Source: Rhizobium sp.
GTDB taxonomy: Bacteria; Pseudomonadota; Gammaproteobacteria; Burkholderiales; Thiobacillaceae
Assembly: GCA_019459285.1 (NCBI GenBank)
Contig: JAIBEL010000030.1
Span: forward strand, 1 to 64,000
Length of the DNA: 64,000 bases
Direction of reading: 5' to 3'
Every line of letters starts with the position of its first letter. Position 1 is the first letter of the stretch. Position numbers and translations under genes: made by a program. The notes below the pieces were generated by a model. The model searched no databases and was not told the DNA's origin. It saw only the letters and a program-made list of their open reading frames with translations. This document shows positions 24,979-34,352 of this stretch, in pieces.

Positions 24979-27900
24979 ATGTCTAGTCTCGACGTCGTGG
25001 ACGCCCCTCCGCATCCGCTTGCCGACGAGCATAGCGGTCTCCAGCAACTTGCGCTGCTGGAAGCGAGCGTAGCCCGCCTGAACGACATCGTGCTCATCAC
25101 GGAAGCCGACCCCTGTAACGAACCGGGACCGCGCATCGTGTTCGTCAATGATGCATTCGAACGACTCACCGGCTATCGGCGCGAAGAGGTATTGGGGAAA
25201 TCGCCTCGTTTCCTGCAAGGCCCCCTGACCGACCGCAACGAACTCGATCGCATCCGCATCGCACTGGAAGCCCGGCAGCCGGTACGCAGCGAGCTTATCA
25301 ATTACACCAAGACGGGCGAACCCATCTGGCTCGATCTCGACATCGTCCCGGTCACCGATGCGTCGGGCCGACACACCCACTTCGTGGCGGTGCAACGCGA
25401 CATCACCGAGCGCAAACAGGTCCTGCAGGCACTGCGCGAAAGCGAGGCACGCTTCAAGACTGTCGCACGCGTCATCTCCGATACCATCTGGGACTGGGAT
25501 CTGGTTCTGGACTGCATCTGGTGGAACGAGGGCATGCAAAGCACATTCGGCCATACGCCGGCCGACCTGCCCCCCGACAGCAGTTCATGGACCCGGCATC
25601 TCCACCCCGACGATCATGGCCGGGTACTGGAAAGCATCCGCCAGGTCATCGACAACGGCGGGACGAACTGGGCGGCCGAATACCGCTTCCGGTGCAAGGA
25701 CGGCCGCTACGCCTACGTGCTTGATCGCGGGTCGGTGATCCGCGACGAGAGCGGGCGTGCCCTCCGCATGGTCGGCGGCATGACCGACCTCACCAACCGC
25801 AATGACGCAGAACTTGAACTGGCTCGTCTCAACCGCGCCCTGCGTATGCGAAGCGCCTGCAACGAAGCCGTGATCCACACGACAGACGAGAAGGGATTGC
25901 TGAACAAGATCTGCCACATCGCCGTCGACGTGGGTGGATATCGCATGGCCTGGATCGGCTATACCCAGGGCGACATCGAACAATCGGTAGTGCCCATCGC
26001 CTGGGCAGGCATGGGCACAGGCTCTCTGCAGGACTTTTCGTTCAGCCGGTCCGGCGACAAGGCCATGGACTATGGACCGTTCGGACGGGCATTGCGCAGC
26101 AACCAGGTGGTGACGGTCGAGGATCTGCAGTCCGACCCCAACTTCGAGCCCTGGCTCGAGGCCGCCCTGCACCACGGTTATCGCAGCCTGGTCGTGCTGC
26201 CCTTGCACGACGGTCAGCATGCCTATGGAGCATTTTCCCTGTTCTCGTCCAGGGCGCGCCACTTCGGTGCAGGGGAAATTCGTCTGCTGCAGGAACTGAC
26301 CGACGACCTGGCATTCGCCATCGCCACGCTGCGCAACCGCATCGAGCAGGACCGAATCCAGGCCGCCGTACTGAAAATCGCCGCCGGCGTATCCGCCAAT
26401 TCAGGCAATGCCTTCTTCGAAGAACTGGTGGGCAACATGACCGAAGCACTCGGCGCCAGTGCAGGGTTCATTGCACGCATCCAGCCCGGCGAACCGGCCT
26501 CTGCACGCACCGAGGTGGCCTACATCGACGGTCGGCTGATCCCCAATTTCGAATATCCGCTCGCTGGCACGCCTTGCCAGCACCTCAGCGACACGCTCAA
26601 TTACGTGATTCCCGCCCGCGTCAGCGAGTTGTTCCCCTGCACCGCGGAACTTAGCGCGCACCGCGCCCAGGCCTACGTGGGACACCGGCTGGACAATTCG
26701 GCCGGCCAGCCGATCGGGCAGCTGTTCGTACTGTTCGACCATCCGCTGCAGGACACGGCCTTCACTACGTCCACACTGCAGATCTTCGCCACCCGCGTGG
26801 CCTCGGAGCTCGAACGCCAGGCTGCCGACGCCCATATCCGGCAACAGGCCTCGCTGCTCGACAAGGCACAGGATGCCATCGTGGTCCGTGGCCTCGACCA
26901 CGTCATCCGCTACTGGAACAAGGGGGCCGAACGCCTGTATGGCTGGACCCGGGACGAAGCGATCGGCCAGTCGGCAGACACGTTGGTGTATGCCGATCCG
27001 GCCGATTTCCACCAAAGCACGCGCGAGGTACGGGAACAGGGCGAATGGAACGGCGAAATCATGCAACGGCGCAAGGACGGCAGCACGCTCATCGTCGAAG
27101 CCCACTGGACCCTGCTGCGCGACGAACAACACATGCCGGATGCCATCCTGGGGATCAATACCGACATCACAGAACGCAAGGCTGCCGAGCGCGAGATCCA
27201 GTACCTGGCGTTTTATGACCACCTCACCGGTTTGCCCAACCGCCAATTGCTGCGTGATCGCCTGAGCCATGCGCTGGCGATCGATGCACGCCTGTCACAG
27301 GTAGGGGCCCTCCTATTCATCGACGTCGACAATTTCAAAGCCCTGAACGATACGCTGGGCCATGCCATCGGCGACCTGTTCCTGCAACAACTTGCTCAGC
27401 GCCTGCAAGCCTGTCTGCGCGAGGGCGATACGCTGGCACGGCTCGGTGGCGACGAATTCGTGATCGTGCTGGAAAATCTGGCAGCCGCCCCACATGAAGC
27501 CGCTGCCCTGGCGATGGTGGTAGGCGAAAAAGTGCTGGCCAGCTTCGCCCCCCCCTTCTTGCTGTCCGAGTATGTGCACCACAGCACCTCGAGCATCGGC
27601 GTCACGCTCTTCAACGACCAGCCGGCCACCCAGGACGAATTGCTGCAGCGCGCCGATCTCGCCATGTACCAGGCCAAGGCGCAAGGCCGCAATACCCTGC
27701 GCTTTTTCGATCCGGCCATGCAGGCGGTCGCTGCCGCTCGTGCCGAACTGGAAGCCGATCTGCGCCACGCTTTGCTGAATCATGCCTTCGAACTGCATTA
27801 TCAGGCGCAGGTCGACAGCCTGGGGCGTCTCTGCGGGGCCGAGGCACTGCTGCGCTGGCATCACTCCGAACGCGGCTGGATCGCGCCGGCCACCTTCATC

Positions 27901-28542
27901 CCGCTGGCCGAGGAAACCGGCCTCATCCTGCCGATCGGACTGCGTGTGCTGGAAACTGCCTGCCTGCAACTGGTAGCCTGGGCCACCCAGCCGCACATGG
28001 CGTCGCTGACTCTGGCGGTGAATGTCAGCGCGCGCCAGTTCCGCCAACCGGATTTCGTGTCCCAGGTACTGGACGTCATCGACCGCAGCGGTGCCAATCC
28101 ACACCGGCTAAAACTGGAACTGACCGAGAGCCTGCTGGTGGACAACATGGAAGAAACCATCGTCAAGATGAGTGCACTCAAGGCACGCGGCATCGGCTTT
28201 TCGCTCGACGATTTCGGTACCGGTTATTCGTCCCTGGCGTATTTGAAGCGGTTGCCGCTGGACGAAATCAAGATCGACCAGTCGTTCGTACGCGACGTGC
28301 TGAGCGACCCCAACGATGCGTCCATTGCGCACAGCATCCTGGCCCTGGGACAGAGCCTCAATCTGGACGTGGTGGCCGAGGGCGTGGAAACCGAGGCCCA
28401 ACACGTCTTTCTCGCCGATCGCGGTTGTCAGACCTACCAGGGCTATCTGTTCAACCGTCCCCAGCCGCCCGCCGTTTTCGAAGCGTGGGCGCATACGCAA
28501 CGGGTGCGCACGAAGCCGTCCACCGAAGTCCCGCGACTATAA
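24979..28542 (+). CDS. PAS-PAS-GAF-GAF-PAS-GGDEF-EAL c-di-GMP turnover protein
   Basis: 1187 residues from the ATG at 24979 (AGGA 5 nt upstream). There is no transmembrane segment, so it is cytoplasmic. PAS 1 (about 30-145) has GKSPRFLQG where LOV domains have a flavin-binding Cys, so it is not a LOV. PAS 2 (about 155-270), GAF-like regions (about 290-450 and 460-610) and PAS 3 (about 620-735) follow. The GGDEF domain has an intact GGDEF. The EAL domain has EALLRW, ELTESLLV, DDFGTGYSSL and AEGVETE, so it looks competent as a phosphodiesterase. Both synthesis and degradation of c-di-GMP are possible. The many input domains suggest integration of redox or small-ligand signals. Confidence 0.92.
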   Translation: MSSLDVVDAPPHPLADEHSGLQQLALLEASVARLNDIVLITEADPCNEPGPRIVFVNDAFERLTGYRREEVLGKSPRFLQGPLTDRNELDRIRIALEARQPVRSELINYTKTGEPIWLDLDIVPVTDASGRHTHFVAVQRDITERKQVLQALRESEARFKTVARVISDTIWDWDLVLDCIWWNEGMQSTFGHTPADLPPDSSSWTRHLHPDDHGRVLESIRQVIDNGGTNWAAEYRFRCKDGRYAYVLDRGSVIRDESGRALRMVGGMTDLTNRNDAELELARLNRALRMRSACNEAVIHTTDEKGLLNKICHIAVDVGGYRMAWIGYTQGDIEQSVVPIAWAGMGTGSLQDFSFSRSGDKAMDYGPFGRALRSNQVVTVEDLQSDPNFEPWLEAALHHGYRSLVVLPLHDGQHAYGAFSLFSSRARHFGAGEIRLLQELTDDLAFAIATLRNRIEQDRIQAAVLKIAAGVSANSGNAFFEELVGNMTEALGASAGFIARIQPGEPASARTEVAYIDGRLIPNFEYPLAGTPCQHLSDTLNYVIPARVSELFPCTAELSAHRAQAYVGHRLDNSAGQPIGQLFVLFDHPLQDTAFTTSTLQIFATRVASELERQAADAHIRQQASLLDKAQDAIVVRGLDHVIRYWNKGAERLYGWTRDEAIGQSADTLVYADPADFHQSTREVREQGEWNGEIMQRRKDGSTLIVEAHWTLLRDEQHMPDAILGINTDITERKAAEREIQYLAFYDHLTGLPNRQLLRDRLSHALAIDARLSQVGALLFIDVDNFKALNDTLGHAIGDLFLQQLAQRLQACLREGDTLARLGGDEFVIVLENLAAAPHEAAALAMVVGEKVLASFAPPFLLSEYVHHSTSSIGVTLFNDQPATQDELLQRADLAMYQAKAQGRNTLRFFDPAMQAVAAARAELEADLRHALLNHAFELHYQAQVDSLGRLCGAEALLRWHHSERGWIAPATFIPLAEETGLILPIGLRVLETACLQLVAWATQPHMASLTLAVNVSARQFRQPDFVSQVLDVIDRSGANPHRLKLELTESLLVDNMEETIVKMSALKARGIGFSLDDFGTGYSSLAYLKRLPLDEIKIDQSFVRDVLSDPNDASIAHSILALGQSLNLDVVAEGVETEAQHVFLADRGCQTYQGYLFNRPQPPAVFEAWAHTQRVRTKPSTEVPRL

Positions 28543-28572
28543 TACCGCCTGCTATCAGGAGGGACCCGCATC

Positions 28573-29523
28573 ATGATTCGCCTGTTGTTCGCCTTGCTGC
28601 TGCTCAATCTGTTTCCGCTGGCTCACGCCACCGTCAACGATGTCACCGTGCCGATGAAGCTGGTGCGTCTGGGCGCCCACAGCTATTTCGTCCAGGGCCA
28701 GTCGGGGGCGGCCTCCAGCGAAAACCAGGGCTTCATGTCCAACGCCGGGTTCGTGGTCACCCGCGACGGCGTGGTTGTCTTCGACGCCCTTGCCTCGCCC
28801 CCGCTGGCCGAGAAACTGCTTGGTCTGATCCGTACGGTCACCAAACAACCGATCAAACGGGTCATTGTCAGCCATTACCACGCCGACCACTTCTATGGCC
28901 TTCAGGTCTTCAAGGCGCAAGGGGCCGAAATCTGGGCGCAGCGCGCCGCCGAAGGCGCCACCCGCACCGAGGACGCAGCCCTACGCCTGGCCCAACGCAA
29001 GGAGGCGCTCTTCCCCTGGGTGGATGACGATACCCGCTTGCTGGAGGCGGACCATTTCGTCGAGGGCGACACCGAGTTCGAGATGGGCGGCCTTCATTTC
29101 ATCCTGCGTCACGTCGGCCCCGCCCATTCCAGCGAGGATCTCGCGATGCTGGTCAAGGAAGATGGCGTGCTCTATGCCGGCGACGTGGTGTTTCGCGGCC
29201 GCGTGCCGTTTGTCGGCGACGCCGACAGCCGTGCCTGGATCGCCGCGCTCGACAAACTGATTGCCGTTCATCCCAGGATTCTGGTTCCCGGCCATGGCGC
29301 GCCCTCACGGACACCACGTGCCGATCTGGTCTTCACGCGCGACTACCTGAGCTATCTGCGCAGCAGCATGGGTGAGGCGGCCCGTAATCTGGTTCCTTTC
29401 GACGAAGCCTACGAAAAAACCGACTGGTCGAAATATCGCGCCATGCCGGCATTCAACGAAGCCAATCGGGTCAATGCCTACAACCAGTATCTGCGGCTGG
29501 AAACGGAAGATACCGGCGAATAG
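28573..29523 (+). CDS. Periplasmic metallo-beta-lactamase-fold hydrolase
   Basis: 316 residues with a signal peptide (LLFALLLLNLFPLAHA). The zinc-binding motif HYHADH (residues 101-106), a later His in HVGPAHSSED and Asp in YAGDVVF, and the C-terminal PGHG are all present, so two metals should bind. The sequence is of the type found as SoxH-like or quinoprotein-relay metallohydrolases in methylotrophs and sulfur oxidisers, but no such cluster is adjacent. A good GGAGG lies about 10 nt upstream. The substrate is unknown. Confidence 0.85.
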   Translation: MIRLLFALLLLNLFPLAHATVNDVTVPMKLVRLGAHSYFVQGQSGAASSENQGFMSNAGFVVTRDGVVVFDALASPPLAEKLLGLIRTVTKQPIKRVIVSHYHADHFYGLQVFKAQGAEIWAQRAAEGATRTEDAALRLAQRKEALFPWVDDDTRLLEADHFVEGDTEFEMGGLHFILRHVGPAHSSEDLAMLVKEDGVLYAGDVVFRGRVPFVGDADSRAWIAALDKLIAVHPRILVPGHGAPSRTPRADLVFTRDYLSYLRSSMGEAARNLVPFDEAYEKTDWSKYRAMPAFNEANRVNAYNQYLRLETEDTGE

Positions 29524-29604
29524 CCGCGCAGCGAATGGCGCAGCCTCTGCGCTGTATCGAAATCACCTGCGGAGCAATCTTCTGTCGCCGGACTTACGCT
29601 GTCA

Positions 29605-29634
29605 TTGACTAAAGCACCCCATAAAGCGTAATAA
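29605..29634 (+). promoter_or_regulatory. Predicted sigma-70 promoter of the receiver-GGDEF gene
   Basis: TTGACT (29605-29610), an 18-nt spacer and TAATAA (29629-29634) lie 39 nt before the start codon in an AT-rich stretch. Confidence 0.55.
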
Positions 29635-29672
29635 TCCGGTTTCATAAGAAAATAGTATAAAACTTATCGTCA

Positions 29673-31277
29673 ATGCTTTGCCCCCCCGAAGAGCTCCTGC
29701 AGAAAAATCAGGCCGTGTCGAACTCGTGGCATCGATATCGCGCAGAACCGAGCTTTGAAAGCTTCGTGGAACTAGCGGTTTCCATCAACAGCTTCACCGA
29801 ATTCCTGATCGACAAAGGCATCGCGGCCTTGCACCACGCCAGCCATCAGCTCGAACAGGTGACGCTCGCATTGTTCAACCGGGAAGTCGTGCACCCGCTG
29901 CCACAGACTGCGCTGGACGATCTGAGCGAGCGCGTCGGCGCGCTTGCACGCATGACCCACGCCCACGCCACGGCCACGGCCGGGCTGATCGAGCACTGCC
30001 AAGACACTCAGCACGCCTCGCCCGCATCCGTACGCGTCGGTCAGACCTGGCTGATCGCGCAGGACCGGGCCGATTGGGCCGGCCTGGAGGCACAGCTCGG
30101 CTATTTCGGCATGGCGGCCGGATTCATCACCTGGGACCAGGATTTGCCGGACAGCGCAGGCGTCGCTCCCCTCCTGCTGCTCGACATGGGCAGCCTGCCC
30201 GAAACCGAGTGGCGCGCCCGTATCCAGTCGCTGCGACAGCGATTTGGAATGGGACAACTGATCTGTCTCGGCGTACGGTCCGACTTCGAACAGCTGCAAC
30301 AGGCATTGAGCGGCGGCTGCGACAGTTGCCTGCTGGAAGGCACGCCCCCGCATGCCATCATCGAGCACATCATGGAACTGAACGAGCGGCACGAGCAGGA
30401 GGCATACCGCGTGCTGATCGTGGAGGATTCCAAGACCGCCAGCCACCTCATCCGCCGCACGCTGCAGGAAAACCAGATCGTGTCGGAGATCGTCAACGAC
30501 CCGCGCCAGACGCTGAACGCGCTCAAGCAGTTCAATCCGGACCTGATCCTGATGGACATGTACATGCCCAACTGCACGGGCGTCGAGGTCGCGCGCATCA
30601 TCCGCCAGCACAACGAATTCCTCAGCATGCCCATCGTCTACCTGTCGGGCGAGACCAACGTCGCCCTGCAAGTCGACGCCATGCGGCTGGGCGGCGACCA
30701 TTTCCTCACCAAGCCGTTCAATCCGGTATTCCTGAACACCATCGTCATGAGCAAGATCGAGCGCTACCGCGCACTGCGCCGCTCGATGTACCACGACAGC
30801 CTGACCGGCCTGCTCAACCATTCCAGTGGCAAGAACACCCTCGACATGCTGCTGTCAGGCGTCACGCACGAAGGCGGGTTCCTGTCGGTGGTGATGATGG
30901 ATATCGACCATTTCAAGCTGGTCAACGATACCTACGGCCACCCTGTCGGCGACCAGGTCATCCGCAGCCTGTCCTGGCTGCTCAAGCAGCGTCTGCGCAA
31001 GCACGACATTCTCTGTCGCTACGGCGGCGAGGAATTTCTCATTGGCCTGCCGCACACCGATGCCGAAGAGGCCTACGCCATCGTGGACCGCATCCGCCGC
31101 GATTTCGCGCTGATCAAGCATCCCTACCGCGACACCCATTTTCTGGCCACCGCCAGCGGCGGCATCGCCACCTATCCGCTCCATCAGACCGGCGACGCGC
31201 TGATCAAGGCCGCAGACGAGGCGCTCTACCGGGCCAAACGCGGCGGCCGCAACCGCATCCACAGCAGCGACGATTAG
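29673..31277 (+). CDS. Response regulator with GGDEF output (PleD-like)
   Basis: 534 residues, cytoplasmic. The N-terminal 110 residues are helical and Hpt-like in appearance. Residues about 120-235 look like a degenerate receiver, and a complete receiver follows (VLIVEDSKTASHLIRRTL; LILMDMYMPNCTGVEVARI; LSGETN; FLTKPFN). A GGDEF domain ends the protein with the active variant GGEEF at 451-455 and an I-site RKHD five residues before it. Phosphorylation of the receiver should drive c-di-GMP synthesis. No cognate kinase is adjacent. Confidence 0.9.
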   Translation: MLCPPEELLQKNQAVSNSWHRYRAEPSFESFVELAVSINSFTEFLIDKGIAALHHASHQLEQVTLALFNREVVHPLPQTALDDLSERVGALARMTHAHATATAGLIEHCQDTQHASPASVRVGQTWLIAQDRADWAGLEAQLGYFGMAAGFITWDQDLPDSAGVAPLLLLDMGSLPETEWRARIQSLRQRFGMGQLICLGVRSDFEQLQQALSGGCDSCLLEGTPPHAIIEHIMELNERHEQEAYRVLIVEDSKTASHLIRRTLQENQIVSEIVNDPRQTLNALKQFNPDLILMDMYMPNCTGVEVARIIRQHNEFLSMPIVYLSGETNVALQVDAMRLGGDHFLTKPFNPVFLNTIVMSKIERYRALRRSMYHDSLTGLLNHSSGKNTLDMLLSGVTHEGGFLSVVMMDIDHFKLVNDTYGHPVGDQVIRSLSWLLKQRLRKHDILCRYGGEEFLIGLPHTDAEEAYAIVDRIRRDFALIKHPYRDTHFLATASGGIATYPLHQTGDALIKAADEALYRAKRGGRNRIHSSDD

Positions 31278-31280
31278 GCC

Positions 31281-32012
31281 CTAGCCCAGGATCAGTTTCA
31301 GGCCGATCAGGATCGTCACGATCTCGAACGAACGCTTGATCCACAGATTGCCCTTCCTGATGGCCATGTGGCTGCCGAGGTAGCCGCCCAGGATCGAGCC
31401 GGCCAACAGCGCCGGCATCCATGCCCACGCCACGGTGCCGATCACGCCCAGCACCAATGCGCCGGCGCCGTTCCATACCAACCCGCAGAGGATCAGCGTA
31501 TAGGCCACCGCGCGGGTGTAGTCGAGGCCGAACCAGCGGATCAGCCAGATGGTGAGAAACAGCCCGGTGCCGCTGGTGATCGAGCCGTTGAGGAAACCAA
31601 CGAAGAAGAGCCCCGCCATGCCGCCGGCGAGCGCAGCGCCCTGCCGGTTCCTGGGCTGGTGTGCCATGCCGAGGCTCGGTTTGAATACCGAATACAGGCC
31701 GAGGCCGAGCGTCAGCAACCCGAGCGCCAGGGTGGCGGCCCGCTCGGGAACATGCAGGATCGTCAGTGCACCCAACACCACGCCCGGCAGCCCCGCGCCC
31801 AGAATGATCAGCGAGAAGCGGCGTTCGAGATGCGATTCCTTCAGATGCCGAAGGGTGGCGCCGAGTCCGAGCGCCACGCTGGCGATCTTGTGCGTGGCCA
31901 ATGCCACACCGAAAGGCAGCCCCAGAAAGATGAGAACGGGAAACTGGATCAGACCGGCCCCGCCGCCGGACAGCGCCGAGAAAAAATTCGCCGCCAGTGA
32001 AGCGACGAACAA
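31281..32012 (-). CDS. TauE/SafE-family sulfite/organosulfur exporter
   Basis: 243 residues with about eight transmembrane helices. The TauE signature is visible in both halves: GGGAGLIQFPVLIFLGLPFG near the N-terminus and GSITSGTGLFLTIWLIRWFG in the second half. Members export sulfite, sulfoacetate or other small anions. The gene is convergent with the receiver-GGDEF gene and lies upstream of nothing that would reveal its substrate. Confidence 0.88.
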   Translation of the reverse strand: MFVASLAANFFSALSGGGAGLIQFPVLIFLGLPFGVALATHKIASVALGLGATLRHLKESHLERRFSLIILGAGLPGVVLGALTILHVPERAATLALGLLTLGLGLYSVFKPSLGMAHQPRNRQGAALAGGMAGLFFVGFLNGSITSGTGLFLTIWLIRWFGLDYTRAVAYTLILCGLVWNGAGALVLGVIGTVAWAWMPALLAGSILGGYLGSHMAIRKGNLWIKRSFEIVTILIGLKLILG

Positions 32013-32032
32013 AACCAGCTGGTCGAGCGCGC

Positions 32033-32347
32033 TTATTGGACCGTGACCCCGATTTCAGCCGGCAGCTTGGCGTAAACCAGCGTCAATCCCGCGTCGGCGA
32101 TACGCTTCAGCAACTGGTCGGCCATCGCCGTCTCGACGAAGAACTCCACCACCACCGGCAACTCGCCCGCCAGTTCGAAAAATCCCGCATCGTGCCGGCC
32201 ATGGCGGCCGAAACCGGCCAGCGCGCCAAATGCCGATCCGCCGGCAATGCCGAGCTCCTGTGCGGCATCGAGCAGCCATTCATAGGTCAGTTTTCCATGA
32301 TGACGGCTGGATTCGGACACAAACACCTGCAGGCAGACTGTGTTCAT
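32033..32347 (-). CDS. DUF190 protein (CrcB partner)
   Basis: 104 residues of ferredoxin-like alternating strands and helices ([34 protein letters not shown]-like [31 protein letters not shown]). DUF190 proteins have a PII-like fold and often accompany crcB. Its start overlaps the crcB stop in ATGA, so the two are translationally coupled. A regulatory or nucleotide-sensing role next to the fluoride channel is inferred. Confidence 0.85.
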   Translation of the reverse strand: MNTVCLQVFVSESSRHHGKLTYEWLLDAAQELGIAGGSAFGALAGFGRHGRHDAGFFELAGELPVVVEFFVETAMADQLLKRIADAGLTLVYAKLPAEIGVTVQ

Positions 32348-32718
32348 TTGAAAAACCTCATCGAATAAAACCCCAATCCGGTGGCTAGGAAGGAGCCGAT
32401 CATATGGGTCAAGGCAATCAGACTACCGGTCAGCCAGAATCCCCGCATCAGCGTAGTGACCACTTCGGCGGAGAACGTGGAAAACGTGGTGAGTCCGCCG
32501 AGCAGGCCGGTAATCAGAAACAGCCGGGCTTCCGGCGGCAGGCCGGGATGTTCGGTAAACCATGCGATGGACAGGCCAATGACATAGCCGCCGATCAGGT
32601 TCGCGGCCAGCGTGCCCAGCGGCATCGGTTGAAACAGAGGATTGAGCCAGAGTCCCAGACCCCAGCGTAGCCACGCACCGATGGCCGCGCCCAAACCGAT
32701 GGCGAGAAAGGCGATCAT
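32344..32718 (-). CDS. crcB: Fluoride channel CrcB/Fluc
   Basis: 124 residues, four transmembrane helices. The family motifs [21 protein letters not shown] and [15 protein letters not shown] (the pore TTFSTF) are intact. As a dual-topology dimer it expels fluoride passively. No fluoride riboswitch could be recognised in the 50 nt upstream. Confidence 0.93.
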   Translation of the reverse strand: MIAFLAIGLGAAIGAWLRWGLGLWLNPLFQPMPLGTLAANLIGGYVIGLSIAWFTEHPGLPPEARLFLITGLLGGLTTFSTFSAEVVTTLMRGFWLTGSLIALTHMIGSFLATGLGFYSMRFFK

Positions 32719-32770
32719 GGCCGGGACGGATGGCAGGGACGGGTCATACCGCCATTCTAATGCAGACGTT

Positions 32771-33267
32771 TCAATTCACATCCGCCATCCAGATCATGCC
32801 CGTCTCGCCGAAATCGGCGCCGAGCTGGCTCAGCAGGGTTGTTATCTGACCGCGATAGTGCGTCTGATGATGGAACACGTGCGTGAGCAAGGTACCGAGT
32901 TGGAGCGATTTAAGCTGACCCGTCATCAGGCTGATGTAGTCGATGCGGGGAGTGAATCGTGCGCCGTCAGCGCACGGACCCGGTGCAGCAGATCGGCATC
33001 GGTTTCGCGCTGCTGCGTGCGCAGTTGCTCGAAATCCCGATACAGCTCCTGGTCCAGCGAATCGAAATGGCAGGGATGATCTGTCATGCGACCGATCCAC
33101 AGCCGGTCGACCAGCAGGATGTGATTGAACGTGCCATGCAGGGGTTTGAAGAATGCGCCCAGATCACGACGGCGCACCGCTTCTGCGAGGGACGCGGTCA
33201 CCGCATACAGGCGTTCGTCCATCCATTGGTTGTAGCGTGCCTGCAGGCACAATCGCCCGGTGCTCAT
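32771..33267 (-). pseudogene. DinB-family protein gene with a single frameshift
   Basis: From the ATG at 33267 the frame encodes the N-terminal two thirds of a DinB-like four-helix protein (ARYNQWMDERLYAVTASLAE; LHGTFNHILLVDRLWIGRM) and would stop near 32926. The C-terminal part, including the metal-binding HVFHHQTHYRGQITTLLSQL, lies in the neighbouring frame from about 32965 to the stop at 32771. One lost base near 32965-32975 (or a -1 shift) explains the break. No slippery heptamer is visible, so programmed frameshifting is unlikely. A sequencing error cannot be excluded. Confidence 0.8.
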
Positions 33268-33456
33268 ACTTGCTTGCCTCTGTTTCTGTCGGGATGCAGG
33301 CCTGAAATGCGAGATTGTGTCGCTGGAAGACTGGGCCGGGCATACACGCAGCACACAGGCGTCGATATCTGCCACGTACCGGCCAGGAAGCATTCTCGGC
33401 CGCATCGCGCATCGAACGCGCGCGGGCGACGCTCGCACGTCTGCTCTGACGCTGCC

Positions 33457-33915
33457 TTACATCGCGTCCTTGATGATGCCAGTCAGCAGGTCTTCCACCT
33501 CGCCCAGCGCCTTCTTCAGCGCCGGATTCGAAGTGGGGCCGGGTTTGCGGTATGCCATGTAGACATGCTTGTCGTTCGGGATCGTGTACACCGACACGAT
33601 GTACGGGCACATCACCATTGCATGCGGATCGGCTTCCATCATCTGCCGCGAAATGGTGGCGCTGCAGAACTCGAACTGCTCCCCCTCCACATACACCTGC
33701 TTGGTCGCACCGACTTCCGGGCCGGTGCGCGCCAGCATTTCGGCGATCTTGTTGGTGTGGTTGATCTTGAGGCCCTTGCCCTCGATCGAGAATTGAAGCG
33801 CATCGCGTACATCCTGGAAGGTGCCCTGGGTTTTGAACAGGACCGTGTAGCCTTCGGACGCCATCGCGGAAAGCGGCAGGCACAAGATCGCACATACAGC
33901 GAGGATTTTCTTCAT
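33457..33915 (-). CDS. DUF302 periplasmic protein
   Basis: 152 residues with a signal peptide (MKKILAVCAILCLPLSAMAS) and a DUF302 core (FQDVRDALQFSIEGKGLKI; EFCSATISRQMMEADPHAMV; MCPYIVSVYTI). AGGAG lies 6 nt before the ATG. DUF302 proteins occur with thiosulfate, nitrate and copper genes, but their role is unknown. Two cysteines in the mature part could form a disulfide. It is divergent from the ModE-like gene. Confidence 0.82.
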   Translation of the reverse strand: MKKILAVCAILCLPLSAMASEGYTVLFKTQGTFQDVRDALQFSIEGKGLKINHTNKIAEMLARTGPEVGATKQVYVEGEQFEFCSATISRQMMEADPHAMVMCPYIVSVYTIPNDKHVYMAYRKPGPTSNPALKKALGEVEDLLTGIIKDAM

Positions 33916-34003
33916 GGCACTCTCCTGAATATTTCAATATTTCAGATCGTGATTTTCTGTCGTGCACGATCGAACTGCAATGGTCGTTTGCTACACTCGC
34001 CGC

Positions 34004-34339
34004 ATGAACACGCAACTCAGGGCAGACGGCCGTTTCTGGCTGACGCTGGACGGCAAGAACTTTCTCGGCCGGGGCCGGGTCGAGCTGCTGCAGCGCATCC
34101 GCGAAACCGGTTCCATCTCCAAAGCCGCCAAGACGATGAAGATGAGCTACAAGGCCGCGTGGGATGCCGTGGATACGATGAACACGGCCTGGGACACGCC
34201 CCTGGTTGAAAGCGGCCCGGCCGGCAGCCGGCTCACACCCGATGCCGAGCGGCTCATCGCCGCATATCAACAGGCCGAGGCGCGACACGCGGCCTTCATG
34301 CTGAAACTGGCGCAGAGCTTGCCCGGGCCCGGCGCATAG
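34004..34339 (+). CDS. ModE-type N-terminal DNA-binding protein
   Basis: 111 residues from the ATG at 34004. It matches the ModE/LysR-like winged helix: RVELLQRIRETGSISKAAKT, MKMSYKAAWDAVDTMNTAWD and ESGPAGSRLTPDAERLIAAY. Full ModE (about 260 residues) adds two molybdate-binding (MOP) domains, which are absent here, so this is the stand-alone DNA-binding version. It is likely to act on molybdenum or related genes, and a ModE-like box is present upstream of moaA at 44616. Confidence 0.85.
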   Translation: MNTQLRADGRFWLTLDGKNFLGRGRVELLQRIRETGSISKAAKTMKMSYKAAWDAVDTMNTAWDTPLVESGPAGSRLTPDAERLIAAYQQAEARHAAFMLKLAQSLPGPGA

Positions 34340-34352
34340 TCAACCGGCCGTC

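Noticed and set aside
25090-25420. LOV photoreceptor domain in the large GGDEF-EAL protein
   Set aside because: The flavin-adduct cysteine is missing: the motif reads GKSPRFLQG instead of GxNCRFLQ.
32926-33267. Programmed -1 frameshifting in the DinB gene
   Set aside because: No slippery heptamer or downstream structure is visible at the frame change.
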